From Macrococcus sp. 19Msa1099 (GTDB lineage: Bacteria; Bacillota; Bacilli; Staphylococcales; Staphylococcaceae), in NCBI GenBank assembly GCA_019357535.2, contig CP079955.1, forward strand, positions 620,001 through 684,000: a stretch of DNA of 64,000 nt, read 5' to 3'. Position 1 is the first letter of the stretch. Every line of letters begins with the position of its first letter. Made by a program: the position numbers and the translations under genes. This document shows, in pieces, positions 27,811 through 38,104 of this stretch. The notes below the pieces were generated by a model. It was given only the letters and a program-made list of their open reading frames with translations. It was not told the DNA's origin and ran no database searches.

Positions 27811-27827
27811 TTAGTAGTAGGTACTAG
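27811..27827 (+). promoter_or_regulatory. FapR-like operator upstream of fabI
   Basis: TTAGTAGTAGGTACTAG. Its complement CTAGTACCTACTACTAA is close to the B. subtilis FapR box TTAGTACCTGATACTAA. The site lies about 28 nt before the fabI start, probably at or just after the minus-10. FapR represses fatty acid genes and is relieved by malonyl-CoA. Confidence 0.7.
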
Positions 27828-27854
27828 AACTTACTTTTATAAAAGGAGACTTAT

Positions 27855-28628
27855 ATGTTAAATTTTCAGGATAAAGTGTATGTCATTATGGGTGTGGCGA
27901 ATAAACGCAGTATCGGATATGGTGTGGCACAAGTATTAGATGAAGTTGGTGCTAAGCTGATATTTACATATCGTAAAGAGCGTAGCATGAAAGAACTGGA
28001 ACGTCTGCTCCCTAATTTAAAGCATAATCATGATGCACTGATGATTCAATGTGATGTGCAAGAAGACGCAGATGTCGTACGTGCGTTTGAACAGATTAAA
28101 GCTGAAGTAGGGCATATCGATGGCGTGTTCCATTCGATCGCATTTGCCAATATGGAAGATCTGCGAGGTCGCTTTATTGATACGACCCGTGAAGGGTTCT
28201 TACTTGCTCAGGATATCAGCTCATACTCGCTAACGATTGTAGCGAGAGAAGCGAGTAAGTTAATGTCTGAAGGTGGATCTATCGTGACAACGACATATAT
28301 TGGAGGAGAATTCGCGATTCCTAACTATAACGTCATGGGCGTTGCGAAAGCAAGCCTTGAAGCCAATGTCAAATATTTAGCATTAGACCTCGGTCGAGAT
28401 GGTATCCGTGTGAATGCCGTATCACCAGGACCGATTCGTACATTAAGCGCAAAAGGCATCGGAGACTTTAATACGATATTAAAACGGATTGAAAATGAAG
28501 CACCGTTAAAACGTAACGTAGATACGTTAGAAGTTGGTAAGACAGCACTGTATCTGTTAAGTGATTTATCAAGTGGTGTCACCGGAGAAAATATTCATGT
28601 GGATAGCGGTTATCATATTGTAGGATAA
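27855..28628 (+). CDS. fabI: Enoyl-ACP reductase FabI
   Basis: 257 aa short-chain dehydrogenase that reduces the trans-2 double bond in fatty acid elongation with NAD(P)H. It shows the FabI GVANKRSIGYGVAQVL opening, SIAFANMEDLRG and YNVMGVAKASLEANVKYLA with the YxxMxxxK catalytic motif. It is the target of triclosan in this family. AAAGGAGAC precedes the ATG. Regulated by a FapR-like site. It stands alone. Confidence 0.96.
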   Translation: MLNFQDKVYVIMGVANKRSIGYGVAQVLDEVGAKLIFTYRKERSMKELERLLPNLKHNHDALMIQCDVQEDADVVRAFEQIKAEVGHIDGVFHSIAFANMEDLRGRFIDTTREGFLLAQDISSYSLTIVAREASKLMSEGGSIVTTTYIGGEFAIPNYNVMGVAKASLEANVKYLALDLGRDGIRVNAVSPGPIRTLSAKGIGDFNTILKRIENEAPLKRNVDTLEVGKTALYLLSDLSSGVTGENIHVDSGYHIVG

Positions 28629-28648
28629 AACTGGACTATAAAACGAGA

Positions 28649-28670
28649 GGCTAGGACATGTGTCCTAGCC
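28649..28670 (+). terminator. Hairpin between fabI and yjcG
   Basis: GGCTAGGACA pairs with TGTCCTAGCC with a tiny loop. It has no strong T-run, so termination is only probable; it sits between convergent genes. Confidence 0.45.
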
Positions 28671-28677
28671 GTTTAGG

Positions 28678-29187
28678 TTATTCTCCAAGTTTAAACGTTT
28701 CCAGTACATTCCATTTTCCGTTTTCTAATTGGTAACATAGACAGACTTTATCGATTACTTCATGATGGCTTTCATCTTTCATCTGTAGCTGACCGAAAAT
28801 GTCTTCAAACTCCTGTGACGATAGTCCTTGTCCAATTGTGAAGTGTGGAACGAAAGGGTGTGCGTTCTGTCCATAGAAGTCACCATTATTGAATGCTTCA
28901 TAGAGTTTCTTCAATCCTGTGTTTGGTGTGACTTTCAGATAGATGACATTCTTTGTCGGAACAAAGCTTGATACTTTCTCAACGTTTACCTCAACCGGTG
29001 CACTTGACTTTGCGACATCAGCAATTTTTTCTGTAACAGTTTCGACCTCATCTTCTGATACTTCGAATGCGTCCTTGAGTGTAATATGTGGTGCAATCAC
29101 CCCATAATGACTGTCATAACGCTTTCGGTAGTTATTGATGTAATCCTGATAAGCCTTTGATGGATATAATACGATACCAAGTTTCAT
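28678..29187 (-). CDS. yjcG: 2H phosphoesterase / 2'-5' RNA ligase-like protein (YjcG)
   Basis: About 169 aa. Two HxT motifs, PHITLKDAF and PHFTIGQGL, form the 2H phosphoesterase catalytic pair. The YjcG family opening MKLGIVLYPSKAYQDYINNYRKRYD is seen. I chose ATG 29187, 5 nt after AGAGGTGA; the in-frame GTG 29196 overlaps that site. The RNA substrate is unknown. It is downstream of and co-directional with the esterase gene. Confidence 0.9.
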   Translation of the reverse strand: MKLGIVLYPSKAYQDYINNYRKRYDSHYGVIAPHITLKDAFEVSEDEVETVTEKIADVAKSSAPVEVNVEKVSSFVPTKNVIYLKVTPNTGLKKLYEAFNNGDFYGQNAHPFVPHFTIGQGLSSQEFEDIFGQLQMKDESHHEVIDKVCLCYQLENGKWNVLETFKLGE

Positions 29188-29233
29188 ATTGATCACCTCT
29201 AAATTTTTTGATAATTCAATTATATCAGATAGT

Positions 29234-29911
29234 TCATAAGAAGTAATAGCTTAACATGTTTTCTATTTCCGGTTTCCATGTCTTCCAGTTATGTGAGCCT
29301 GATAGTTCTTTGTAGTAATGCGGCTTTCCATTCTGGTTAAGTGTGTCGTGCAGTTCTTGTATCGGCGTCAGAAAGTCAGCTGATGTACCGTCCTTCAGTG
29401 TGAATTCATACTCTTCATCACCAACTGCGATATAATAATCAGCGTCTGTCTCGGCAGCAGCTGTAATCATGTCGTGCGTCAGCATCGGGCTGAACAGCAC
29501 CGCCTTATTAAAGACTGGATACTGAATCGCAAGCATCAGTGCAATGCTTGCAGCCAGGCTGTCACCGATAAGCAGAATGTCATTCGTGTTAATGTTGTAG
29601 TGGACGAGCAGATAGTTCAGCAGCTCATCATGGACGAAGGTCATCATCGCAGTTTGCTTATCACCTTGTGGATGATATTCTTCAGCACGCACTGCAACAT
29701 TCGGATAATGTATGAAGACAATGATATGCTGATTAATATTCAGTGCTTCATACTGCCTATGTAACTGCGCCATCTGAGCAAGATCTTGTCCGTCAAAAGC
29801 AATGATGACTTTCGGCGATTCGATATGTTCTGGTATATAGATGCCAAGCTTAACGATACGCTCGAGTGCTGTGCTGTTTATTTCTAGGGGATGAATAAGT
29901 CCTGGTTTCAT
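29234..29911 (-). CDS. Esterase-family alpha/beta hydrolase (YjcH-like)
   Basis: 225 aa. The nucleophile elbow is GDSLAAS (Ser in GxSxx), and the C-terminal SGSHNWKTWKPE carries the likely catalytic His, as in esterase D/putative esterases. It is cytoplasmic, with no signal peptide. The pairing with yjcG is conserved in Bacillales. The substrate is unknown. AGGAGTGAT precedes the ATG. Confidence 0.83.
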   Translation of the reverse strand: MKPGLIHPLEINSTALERIVKLGIYIPEHIESPKVIIAFDGQDLAQMAQLHRQYEALNINQHIIVFIHYPNVAVRAEEYHPQGDKQTAMMTFVHDELLNYLLVHYNINTNDILLIGDSLAASIALMLAIQYPVFNKAVLFSPMLTHDMITAAAETDADYYIAVGDEEYEFTLKDGTSADFLTPIQELHDTLNQNGKPHYYKELSGSHNWKTWKPEIENMLSYYFL

Positions 29912-30040
29912 ATAATCACTCCTTTAGTTTAAATATATTATACAATTTTACATCAATTTTTATGAAAAGGATTTTTCAAATTGTGATAAACAGGAGGAAT
30001 CTGGGGTATAATGAGAAATAAAGACAATTTGGAGGAATTT

Positions 30041-31141
30041 ATGACAAATAAAGTTTGGTTTAGATTCGGTGTAGGGCTTCTGCTTACATTTTTAATCATC
30101 AAGTATTTCTTAGAGATTAACCATATCTTCTACCCGATCATCATCATTGTAAAATCTATTATCCTGCCGTTATTACTCGGTGGTTTCCTGTACTATATTG
30201 TAGTACCGTTCCAGGATAAGCTGGAAGAAAAGCGTCATTTAAAACGCTGGCAAAGTGTTACATTAATCATGATTGCACTGTGTTTAATTATCGGTCTATT
30301 ATTCTCGTTTGTAGGACCTATTGTATCAAAGCAGACAAATAATTTCATAGATAACTATCCCGCAATTCAAAAGGAATTTCAATCGTATGTAAGTCTGGCA
30401 CTAGATCAGCGCGATAAATTACCTGAGAATGTTAAAGACGGGATTAATAATGGGATAGAGAAGATGAACGAATATTCAGGGAAGATTGTAACGAATGCGT
30501 TCTCTTTTATTACACAGTTCATCTCTACGCTGTTCTTGTTAATCTTAGTACCATTCTTCCTGATCTATATGCTGAAAGATCATGACCGCTTCGTACCCTT
30601 TGTATCAGCACCGTTCACAGGGAAGCGTAAGGTGTTCGTTGTCACTTTATTTAAAGATATTGATAAGACGTTACGTTCATATATTCAAGGGCAGGTGACG
30701 GTCAGTATCATTCTGGGGTTACTACTCCTTGCCGGCTACTTAGTTATTGGATTAGATTATGCAGTAATTCTCGCGATGTGGGGCATGGTAACGAACTTAA
30801 TTCCATTCCTAGGACCATATATGGCGGTAATACCTGCCATTATTATTGCGTTGATCCAAGACCCTGTTATGGCGATTTACGTGATCATTATTATGTTTGT
30901 GGCCCAGCAGCTAGAAGGAAATGTCATTACACCGAATATTATGGGTAAGACATTGAATATGCACCCGTTAACCATTATTACGGTCATCCTTGCAGCTGGA
31001 AACCTTGGTGGTTTCTTAGCCATCTTAGTTGCCGTACCAACTTATGCTGTGTTAAAGACAATCGTAAGAAACTTCTATATGCATCGACAGGAGATTACTT
31101 CTGAAGCGAATAAGATTGTTAAAGAACGACATACGAGGTAA
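30041..31141 (+). CDS. AI-2E family transporter (PerM/UPF0118)
   Basis: I chose ATG 30041 behind TTGGAGGA; the in-frame ATG 30011 has no ribosome site. The 366-aa product has about eight membrane helices, with the family patterns FLIYMLKDHDRF and the C-terminal QQLEGNVITPNIMGK and AAGNLGG. Family members export autoinducer-2 or ions; the ligand is unknown. A bidirectional terminator follows. Confidence 0.85.
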   Translation: MTNKVWFRFGVGLLLTFLIIKYFLEINHIFYPIIIIVKSIILPLLLGGFLYYIVVPFQDKLEEKRHLKRWQSVTLIMIALCLIIGLLFSFVGPIVSKQTNNFIDNYPAIQKEFQSYVSLALDQRDKLPENVKDGINNGIEKMNEYSGKIVTNAFSFITQFISTLFLLILVPFFLIYMLKDHDRFVPFVSAPFTGKRKVFVVTLFKDIDKTLRSYIQGQVTVSIILGLLLLAGYLVIGLDYAVILAMWGMVTNLIPFLGPYMAVIPAIIIALIQDPVMAIYVIIIMFVAQQLEGNVITPNIMGKTLNMHPLTIITVILAAGNLGGFLAILVAVPTYAVLKTIVRNFYMHRQEITSEANKIVKERHTR

Positions 31142-31217
31142 TCCAGGATATTAAGCACCAGTTAGAAGCGCTGATTCCATTTCTAGAAGCATTAATAGAA
31201 GAACGTAAATGAAAATA

Positions 31218-31262
31218 AAGAATGACCGCTACAGAATTTATCTCTGTGGCGGTCATTCTTCT
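31218..31262. terminator. Bidirectional terminator (AI-2E family gene / ltaA)
   Basis: AAGAATGACCGCTACAGA (31218-31235) pairs with TCTGTGGCGGTCATTCTT (31243-31260), with short A/T runs on both sides, between convergent genes. Confidence 0.88.
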
Positions 31263-31286
31263 GTTGTATACTATAAAAGCATGTGC

Positions 31287-32471
31287 TTATCTTTGGATGC
31301 GCTTTGTTCTATAGAAATAGAACAGATAGAAGAATGAAAGACCAATAAATACGATGGCTGAGGTGAACAATGTGTAATTTGTATTATGAAACAGCTCCGT
31401 AATCAGACCGCCAATAATTGGACCGAGCATGGTGCCGATGCCTTGCAGACTATTAAATACACCCCATGATTCTTCTTTTAATGCAACATCGACCTGGCTT
31501 GCCATAAATGCATTCCATCCTGGCAGAAGCAATCCATAGAATAAACCGATGACAAGTGCGGCACCGAGAACAATCATATAGTTGGTTACCTGTGTCATAA
31601 GAAGAATGCTGATTCCAAAGATAAAGAATCCGGCAAGAATGACGATATGAGCATAAATATTTGAAACATCATCCATAAATTTAGAAATAAAGAGCATCGA
31701 TACAGTACATCCGGCACCTCCAGCAATGAGCAGATACGTATACTCAAGTGTAGAGACGTTCAGGCTATGTACAGCGTAAGATGGCAGTATAGGAACAAGC
31801 ATCCCGATGGCAATCCCTTGGAAGAGGATGCCAGGAAACAGCACGAGATGTCGTGACATTACATGCTTAATATGTTTGTACTGAGTCTTCAGTGATTTCT
31901 TTTCGATAAATGAAACCTCGACATGCACGAATAAATACAGCACCCATGCACAGAGTACAAATAATGGCATCAGGAATATATACTGAACAGGATGAACTTT
32001 AATGATCAGGTTCATGATGATCATCCCGCTCATCATCCCGACAAGCCATGCAAAATAAACATATCCCATATGTTTGGAACGCTTATTATCTTCAACAGAT
32101 GACAGCATAATCACCCAGATTGGACTGACCGCAATACCGAGCAGTATTGCTGCTGCCACAAGCGTCACTGGGTGACGGTCAAATATAATGAGTGCAAGAC
32201 CGGCGGCTGCGATAAAGAAACCGGCATTCAGCACTTTCTTCGTCCCGTAGCGTTTAAGCAGAAAACCGATTCCGAAATTTGTCAGTGCATCACTGACAAA
32301 ATGCAATGTAATACATGCAGAGATAATACCGACGGTTACATTTGACAGGGTAGGTAATACCGGCAGAAAGCTGAGTATATACATCCCGCGTGCAAATTCC
32401 ATCAGAAACAATATGACAATCATTAACCAGAAATTCTTACCTTTAAACTTACCTTGCGAAGAGGCGGGCAT
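31287..32471 (-). CDS. ltaA: Glycolipid flippase LtaA (MFS)
   Basis: 394 aa, major facilitator fold with about 12 helices. It flips the diglucosyl-diacylglycerol anchor of lipoteichoic acid across the membrane. The identification rests on the MFS pattern and the coupling to ugtP: its start overlaps the ugtP end by 23 bp, the same ugtP-ltaA order as in Staphylococcus. MFS motif A appears only in variant form. Confidence 0.87.
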   Translation of the reverse strand: MPASSQGKFKGKNFWLMIVILFLMEFARGMYILSFLPVLPTLSNVTVGIISACITLHFVSDALTNFGIGFLLKRYGTKKVLNAGFFIAAAGLALIIFDRHPVTLVAAAILLGIAVSPIWVIMLSSVEDNKRSKHMGYVYFAWLVGMMSGMIIMNLIIKVHPVQYIFLMPLFVLCAWVLYLFVHVEVSFIEKKSLKTQYKHIKHVMSRHLVLFPGILFQGIAIGMLVPILPSYAVHSLNVSTLEYTYLLIAGGAGCTVSMLFISKFMDDVSNIYAHIVILAGFFIFGISILLMTQVTNYMIVLGAALVIGLFYGLLLPGWNAFMASQVDVALKEESWGVFNSLQGIGTMLGPIIGGLITELFHNTNYTLFTSAIVFIGLSFFYLFYFYRTKRIQR

Positions 32472-33618
32472 AGAGTCCTGCTTTAGAAGTCATCATTGCA
32501 TCTGATGAGGTGTGATCTAACATCTGGAGCAATGTGCGTGAAATATTAAGTGAGGCATCTGGTATATAATGTTGCTGCATATTGTATTTATATTGATTAA
32601 GTAGGACTTCGTCTGAGAGTAACTCAAGCACAGTTGACGTTGTTTCTTCATACGTCTGTGTGATACGCGAGAACCCTTGTTTCGTGAAATAGATTGCATT
32701 CTCACCTTCCTGCCCGGGTGCCGGGTTAAAGAATACGAGTGGAATACCTTTGCATAAGCTTTCTGAAATTGTGATACCACCAGGCTTTGTTAGCATTAAG
32801 TCACAGCAAGACATCCACTGCGCCATCTCTTGTGTATAACCGATGATGATCACGTTACGATTGTCTTTATACTCAGACTGCAGCTGCTGCAATAGCTGTG
32901 TGTTATTACCGCAAACAACGACAAATTGATGCGTGCTCGCTGCAGTTAAGTCTTTAAGCATTTCGTTGAAGCCGCTGACCACACCGAATGCACCTGCAAC
33001 CATCAGCAATGTCTTCTTGTCAGGAGACAGACCATGCGATAATAACCAGGCGTCTCGGTCGACGGGGTCATTAAAGCATTCATGAATCGGTATCCCTGTA
33101 ATATCGATGATCGCTTCATCTACACCGAGCGCTATCAGTTCAGATTTCAGCGCTTCTGTAGCAACAAAGTAACGGTTGCTGTTTGGCGTCAGCCAGTTTT
33201 TATGCATTGTGTAATCGGTAATTACAGTCGCTACCGGTGTATGGATGTTGAGCTCTTTTTTGATGATTGACATCACCGGTGTCGGGAAGGTTAGAAGAAT
33301 TAAATCAGGCTTCTCCTTCATGATGAGATTAATGAGACGATTTAATCCGTAATAACGATAGAAGCAGCTTTCCGGCTTATCTTGATTTGCATAGTAAAAA
33401 TAGCGATAAGAATTTCTAAAGTACTTATAGCTGTTAATATAGTATTTCTTGGCAATGCTATTGATGATAGGATGTGCCTCCTGAAATAAATCATGTTCAA
33501 TCACTGTTAACTGAGGTAACTGCATACGATTCAACTGATTAACAATTGCATTTGTCACTGAGATATGACCATTACCATAGGAACCTGTGATGATCAGAAT
33601 CTTCTTATTGTTTGACAT
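32449..33618 (-). CDS. ugtP: Diglucosyl-diacylglycerol synthase UgtP/YpfP
   Basis: 389 aa. It adds two glucose units from UDP-glucose to diacylglycerol. The GT28-like N-terminus KKILIITGSYGNGHISV is the MGDG-synthase signature, and the C-terminal CCDLMLTKPGGITISESLCKGIP binds UDP-sugar. I chose ATG 33618 behind GGAGTG; the frame stays open to 33759, but that extension is not homologous. UDP-glucose comes from GtaB, encoded at 58399-59268. Confidence 0.93.
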   Translation of the reverse strand: MSNNKKILIITGSYGNGHISVTNAIVNQLNRMQLPQLTVIEHDLFQEAHPIINSIAKKYYINSYKYFRNSYRYFYYANQDKPESCFYRYYGLNRLINLIMKEKPDLILLTFPTPVMSIIKKELNIHTPVATVITDYTMHKNWLTPNSNRYFVATEALKSELIALGVDEAIIDITGIPIHECFNDPVDRDAWLLSHGLSPDKKTLLMVAGAFGVVSGFNEMLKDLTAASTHQFVVVCGNNTQLLQQLQSEYKDNRNVIIIGYTQEMAQWMSCCDLMLTKPGGITISESLCKGIPLVFFNPAPGQEGENAIYFTKQGFSRITQTYEETTSTVLELLSDEVLLNQYKYNMQQHYIPDASLNISRTLLQMLDHTSSDAMMTSKAGLYARLFAR

Positions 33619-33670
33619 AGTGCACACTCCGATTCTAAAGGTTAAACGTTCTATTATCATTATTAATGAA

Positions 33671-33698
33671 ATTATACAACTTGTCATCTTAAATACAA
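33671..33698 (-). promoter_or_regulatory. Promoter of ugtP-ltaA
   Basis: Minus strand TTGTAT, 16 nt, TATAAT, about 55 nt upstream of the ugtP start. Confidence 0.6.
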
Positions 33699-33910
33699 AA
33701 AAATTACAATATTTATAATAAGTTAAATATCCATTGATGCTATCTCTATTCTTTATCAATGATAGAGATGATTGTGGTGTTTCTTTAATAATATGATATT
33801 CAGTATGGTAAATACTACTGAAAACATAGACAACATAAAATTATTTATTAATTATACGCTAATATCCTTCTATTTTATACAAATTATTTATTTAAACCTA
33901 TCTTCAACAA

Positions 33911-33939
33911 TTCATAATCTTATAAAAAAGGTGTATAAT
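33911..33939 (+). promoter_or_regulatory. Promoter of murE
   Basis: TTCATA (33911-33916), 17 nt, TATAAT (33934-33939), about 28 nt before the murE GTG. Confidence 0.6.
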
Positions 33940-33966
33940 TAAGAATTGACTAAAGGAGGCTTATCA

Positions 33967-35436
33967 GTGAAAACGTCTGAATTACTTTCTAAAATAAAAG
34001 CCAAGAAGCTTTACGGAACATTTCCTGAACATATCAATAAAGTGGTTGTAGATTCAAGAGCAGCAGACAGCGAGAGTGTATTTGTAGCTAGTCATGGGTA
34101 TACAGTAGACAGCCATAAATTTATACCGAATGTTGTTAGGCAGGGCTGTCGTATGATTGTCGTCGATCACTATATCGAAGGACTGGATATCGGGCAGGTT
34201 GTTGTGCGTGATACTTTGCAGGCAGCACGTATATTCACGCAGCATGTAATGGATTTCCCGTCACATCAGCTTACGACTTATGGTGTGACAGGTACGAACG
34301 GTAAGACGAGTGTGGCAACGATGATTCATCATCTGCACCGCGCACTGAATATAAATAGTGCATATCTCGGTACGAATGGCTTTCAATATAATGAAGAAGT
34401 TGCTAAAGGCGCGAATTCAACCCCTGAAACGATTACCTTAAATCAGCATATTGCACATGCAGTAGAACAAGGTGCACAGGCGATGGCGATGGAAATGTCG
34501 AGCCATGGATTAGCACTTGGTCGTACGGATGGTGTTGACATCGATGTTGCAATCTTCACGAATTTAACACAAGATCATCTGGATTTTCATGGAACGATGG
34601 AACGTTATGGTTTTCATAAGGCGTTGCTCTTTGCACAGCTTGGGAATGACTTTAAGCAGCAGAAGTATGCAGTGGTAAATGGAGATGATGATTATTCGAA
34701 AGAACTGATGATTGCTTCACCAAGAGAAGTGATTACATATGGCATTGAACAGAATACAGATATTAAAGCAACAAATATTAAAGAATCTATCGATGGCATT
34801 GCTTTTACACTTGAAACACCAGATGGCAATGTTGAGATTACATGTCCTTATATTGGTCGATTCAACATCTATAATATGCTTGCAGCCCTCACTGCACTGT
34901 GGACGCAAGGTCATGCTCTGAGTGCACTTGCTGAAGCAGCCCAAAGTTTACCGCCAGTAGAGGGCCGTCTAGAAGTGCTGGACCGCAACTTACCGATAGA
35001 CTTAGTGATTGATTATGCACATACACCAGACGGCATGAACAAACTTATCGATGCGCTTGAACCTTTTAAACGTGGTAAGATGATTTTCTTAATCGGTATG
35101 GCAGGAGAAAGAGATTTAACGAAGACACCTGAAATGGGTGCAATTGCTTGTCGCGCAGATTATGTGATATTTACACCGGATAATCCTGCGAATGATAACC
35201 CGCGTAAATTAACCGATGCACTGGAAAGTGGTGCAACACATTCAAATTATGTGTCTTTCTTAGACCGTGCACAAGGGATTCGTCACGCGATTGAAGTAAG
35301 TGCACCTGGAGATATGGTCGTCCTCGCTTCAAAAGGACGTGAGCCTTATCAGATTATGGAAAATTACATTAAAGTACCGCATCGTGATGATTTGATTGGT
35401 CTGGAAGCGGCATATGATAAATATGGGAGAGAGTAA
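33967..35436 (+). CDS. murE: UDP-MurNAc-tripeptide synthetase MurE (L-lysine adding)
   Basis: GTG 33967 sits behind AAAGGAGG. The product (489 aa) is an ATP-dependent ligase that adds the third stem-peptide residue. [10 protein letters not shown] is the P-loop, and the DNPANDNP motif marks the L-lysine-using MurE of staphylococci rather than the DNPR of diaminopimelate enzymes. [31 protein letters not shown] and other blocks match S. aureus MurE. It is followed by a YueH-like gene and prfC, as in S. aureus. Confidence 0.96.
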   Translation: MKTSELLSKIKAKKLYGTFPEHINKVVVDSRAADSESVFVASHGYTVDSHKFIPNVVRQGCRMIVVDHYIEGLDIGQVVVRDTLQAARIFTQHVMDFPSHQLTTYGVTGTNGKTSVATMIHHLHRALNINSAYLGTNGFQYNEEVAKGANSTPETITLNQHIAHAVEQGAQAMAMEMSSHGLALGRTDGVDIDVAIFTNLTQDHLDFHGTMERYGFHKALLFAQLGNDFKQQKYAVVNGDDDYSKELMIASPREVITYGIEQNTDIKATNIKESIDGIAFTLETPDGNVEITCPYIGRFNIYNMLAALTALWTQGHALSALAEAAQSLPPVEGRLEVLDRNLPIDLVIDYAHTPDGMNKLIDALEPFKRGKMIFLIGMAGERDLTKTPEMGAIACRADYVIFTPDNPANDNPRKLTDALESGATHSNYVSFLDRAQGIRHAIEVSAPGDMVVLASKGREPYQIMENYIKVPHRDDLIGLEAAYDKYGRE

Positions 35437-35438
35437 CG

Positions 35439-35678
35439 ATGAAAATTAGAAACAGCATAGGAGAAAACCTGCAATGTAAAGTATATATTCATGAAAACAA
35501 AAAGGAAGAAACGTTTTTAGTAAGTATTCCGGATATCTTCTTCTCTATTCAGTTCGATTATGATCTATACGGAGAAGCTTTAGAAGAACATTTATATTTA
35601 CATCTATTTAATTTATTAGACGAAAAAGATGCATCTGAACTTGCACGCCGCATAGTGCAATGGACGAGCGAAACTTAA
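35439..35678 (+). CDS. YueH-like small protein (79 aa)
   Basis: 79 aa starting at ATG 35439, 2 bp after the murE stop, with GGGAGAGAGTAAC as ribosome site. It is acidic, beta-rich then helical ([28 protein letters not shown]). The pattern and the murE-yueH-like-prfC order fit the YueH family, unknown function. The family call is from context and pattern only. Confidence 0.7.
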   Translation: MKIRNSIGENLQCKVYIHENKKEETFLVSIPDIFFSIQFDYDLYGEALEEHLYLHLFNLLDEKDASELARRIVQWTSET

Positions 35679-35689
35679 GGAGCGAATTT

Positions 35690-37252
35690 ATGACATTAAG
35701 AGAAGAAGTAGAAATAAGAAAGACATTTGCCATCATCTCTCACCCGGATGCCGGTAAGACCACATTAACGGAGAAATTATTATTATTCGGTGGTGCCATT
35801 CGTGAAGCAGGTACCGTCAAGGGTAAGAAGACGGGTAAGTTTGCGACGAGTGACTGGATGGAAGTAGAGAAACAGCGTGGCATTTCTGTAACGAGTTCTG
35901 TGATGCAGTTTGATTATGATAACTTTAAAATTAATATTTTGGACACACCTGGACACGAAGATTTCTCGGAAGATACGTATCGTACGTTAATGGCGGTAGA
36001 TAGTGCTGTCATGGTGATCGACTGCGCGAAAGGGATAGAACCACAGACGTTAAAGTTATTTAAGGTCTGTAAGATGCGTGGGATTCCGATTTTCACATTC
36101 ATCAATAAGCTTGACCGTGTCGGTAAAGAACCGTTTGAGTTGCTGGAGGAAATCGAGAAGACGCTTGAAATTGAGACATATCCGATGAACTGGCCAATCG
36201 GTATGGGGCAATCATTCTTCGGTATTATTGACCGCAAGACGAAAACGATAGAGCCGTTTAGAGATGAAGAGAACGTGCTGCACTTAAATGAAGATTATGA
36301 ACTTCAGGAAAGTCATGCGATCACTTCAGACAGCGCATATGAACAGGCGATAGAGGAGTTGATGCTTGTCGATGAAGCAGGCGAGACGTTTGATAAAGAG
36401 AAACTGATGACAGGTGATCTAACACCTGTATTCTTCGGCTCAGCCCTTGCGAACTTCGGTGTACAGAACTTCCTGAATGCATACGTAGATCATGCGCCGA
36501 TGCCATCTGGACGTAAAACGGAGTCAGGTGAAGAAGTATCACCATTTGATGAAAGTTTCAGTGGATTTATCTTCAAGATTCAGGCCAATATGAACCCACA
36601 GCATAGAGATAGAATCGCCTTCATGCGTATCGTCAGTGGTGCATTTGAACGTGGCATGGACATTAAGATGACGCGTACAGATAAGAAGATGAAGATTTCA
36701 CGTTCAACATCATTTATGGCAGATGATACACAAACGGTAAACCATGCTGTAAGTGGTGATATTATCGGACTATATGACTCTGGGAACTTCCAGATCGGTG
36801 ATACGCTTGTCGGTGGAAATCAGAAATTCGAGTTCGAGAAATTACCGCAGTTCACACCAGAAATCTTTATGAAAGTGTCACCGAAGAACGTAATGAAGCA
36901 GAAACATTTCCATAAAGGAATCGAACAGCTTGTCCAGGAAGGTGCAATTCAGCTTTATCGTACACTGCATACCAATCAGATTATTTTAGGGGCAGTCGGG
37001 CAGCTTCAGTTTGAAGTATTTGAACATCGTATGAATAACGAATACAATGTAGACGTCATTATGGAACCTGTAGGGAGAAAGATTGCCCGCTGGATTGAGA
37101 ACGAAGCGGATATTCGAGATGTTATGAACTCAAGCCGTTCGATTCTTGTGGAAGATAGATTTGAAAACAAAGTATTCTTGTTCGAGAATGAATTTGCGAC
37201 GCGCTGGTTCCTGGATAAGTTCCCAGAAATTAAGCTCTACAGTTTACTGTAA
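35690..37252 (+). CDS. prfC: Peptide chain release factor 3
   Basis: 520 aa GTPase that recycles RF1/RF2 from the ribosome. G1 is [23 protein letters not shown]3 [15 protein letters not shown]4 NKLDR. ATG 35690 follows AAGGAGCG; the open frame from 35660 overlaps the YueH-like gene. Its C-terminal domains match RF3, not EF-G. Upstream of a terC gene. Confidence 0.96.
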   Translation: MTLREEVEIRKTFAIISHPDAGKTTLTEKLLLFGGAIREAGTVKGKKTGKFATSDWMEVEKQRGISVTSSVMQFDYDNFKINILDTPGHEDFSEDTYRTLMAVDSAVMVIDCAKGIEPQTLKLFKVCKMRGIPIFTFINKLDRVGKEPFELLEEIEKTLEIETYPMNWPIGMGQSFFGIIDRKTKTIEPFRDEENVLHLNEDYELQESHAITSDSAYEQAIEELMLVDEAGETFDKEKLMTGDLTPVFFGSALANFGVQNFLNAYVDHAPMPSGRKTESGEEVSPFDESFSGFIFKIQANMNPQHRDRIAFMRIVSGAFERGMDIKMTRTDKKMKISRSTSFMADDTQTVNHAVSGDIIGLYDSGNFQIGDTLVGGNQKFEFEKLPQFTPEIFMKVSPKNVMKQKHFHKGIEQLVQEGAIQLYRTLHTNQIILGAVGQLQFEVFEHRMNNEYNVDVIMEPVGRKIARWIENEADIRDVMNSSRSILVEDRFENKVFLFENEFATRWFLDKFPEIKLYSLL

Positions 37253-37267
37253 GAAGGAGGAGTTATA

Positions 37268-38038
37268 GTGGATCCGTCAATTATCATTACCTATCTGTGG
37301 GTTATACTCGTACTCGTTGTATTAGAAGGCCTGCTTGCTGCAGATAACGCTATCGTTATGGCAGTAATGGTCAAGCATTTACCGGAAGAACGTCGTAAGA
37401 AAGCTTTATTCTATGGATTAGTCGGTGCATTTATCTTTAGATTTGGGGCACTCTTTGCCATCAGTTACCTTGCCAACTACTGGCAGATTCAAGCAGCGGG
37501 GGCTGCATATTTGTTATATATGTCCACTAAAAACCTCATAGATTACTTTAGAACAGACGATGCAACAAGTGCGTCAGAAGAAGCTGAGCTTGAGAAATAT
37601 GGTAGTAGCAAAGGAAGCGGCTTCTGGATGACTGTTGCTAAAGTTGAATTCGCAGATATCGCATTTGCCATTGATTCAATGCTTGCAGCAATCGCCATCG
37701 CACTGACATTACCGGAAGTAGGACCACAGTTCGGTGGTATGAATCTCGGTCAGTTCCTTGTAATGTTTACGGGAGGAATGCTTGGTGTGATCATCATGCG
37801 ATTTGCGGCAACATGGTTTGTTAAACTGCTGCATGACAATCCTTCACTTGAAGCAGCAGCATTTGCGGTTGTCGGATGGGTCGGTGTCAAGCTTGTTGTG
37901 ATGGTGCTTGCACACGAAAAGGTAGGCATATTACCACACGAATTCCCACATAGTACATTATGGCAAGTAATATTCTGGACAGTCCTGCTTGGCATTCTTG
38001 TAATCGGATGGTTCAGCGGCAACAAGAAAAAAGCATAA
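37268..38038 (+). CDS. TerC family membrane protein
   Basis: 256 aa. GTG start behind AAGAAGGAGGAG. About seven membrane helices with the family-typical LEGLLAADNAIVMAVMVKHLP and FADIAFAIDSMLAAIAIA (Asp/Asn-rich metal motifs). TerC proteins of Bacillales act in Mn2+ export or metalation of secreted enzymes; this assignment is family-level. It follows prfC by 15 bp. Confidence 0.88.
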   Translation: MDPSIIITYLWVILVLVVLEGLLAADNAIVMAVMVKHLPEERRKKALFYGLVGAFIFRFGALFAISYLANYWQIQAAGAAYLLYMSTKNLIDYFRTDDATSASEEAELEKYGSSKGSGFWMTVAKVEFADIAFAIDSMLAAIAIALTLPEVGPQFGGMNLGQFLVMFTGGMLGVIIMRFAATWFVKLLHDNPSLEAAAFAVVGWVGVKLVVMVLAHEKVGILPHEFPHSTLWQVIFWTVLLGILVIGWFSGNKKKA

Positions 38039-38104
38039 TACAATACTCAACTTAATGTATCTATATTATAATAGAAACATTAAGTTTTTTTAGTGGAGGC
38101 AGCG

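Larger units (their letters stand above)
33619..33966. other. Divergent ugtP-murE intergenic region (348 bp)
   Basis: AT-rich, no gene seen. It holds a minus-strand promoter for ugtP (33671-33698) and a plus-strand promoter for murE (33911-33939), listed separately. A weak GATAGAG-type inverted repeat near 33745-33772 may be a hairpin. Confidence 0.5.

Noticed and set aside
31142-31212. Coding-like stretch after the AI-2E gene (QLEALIPFLEALIEER)
   Set aside because: It has no ATG, GTG or TTG start and follows a stop in the same frame; it may be a gene remnant, but that cannot be supported.
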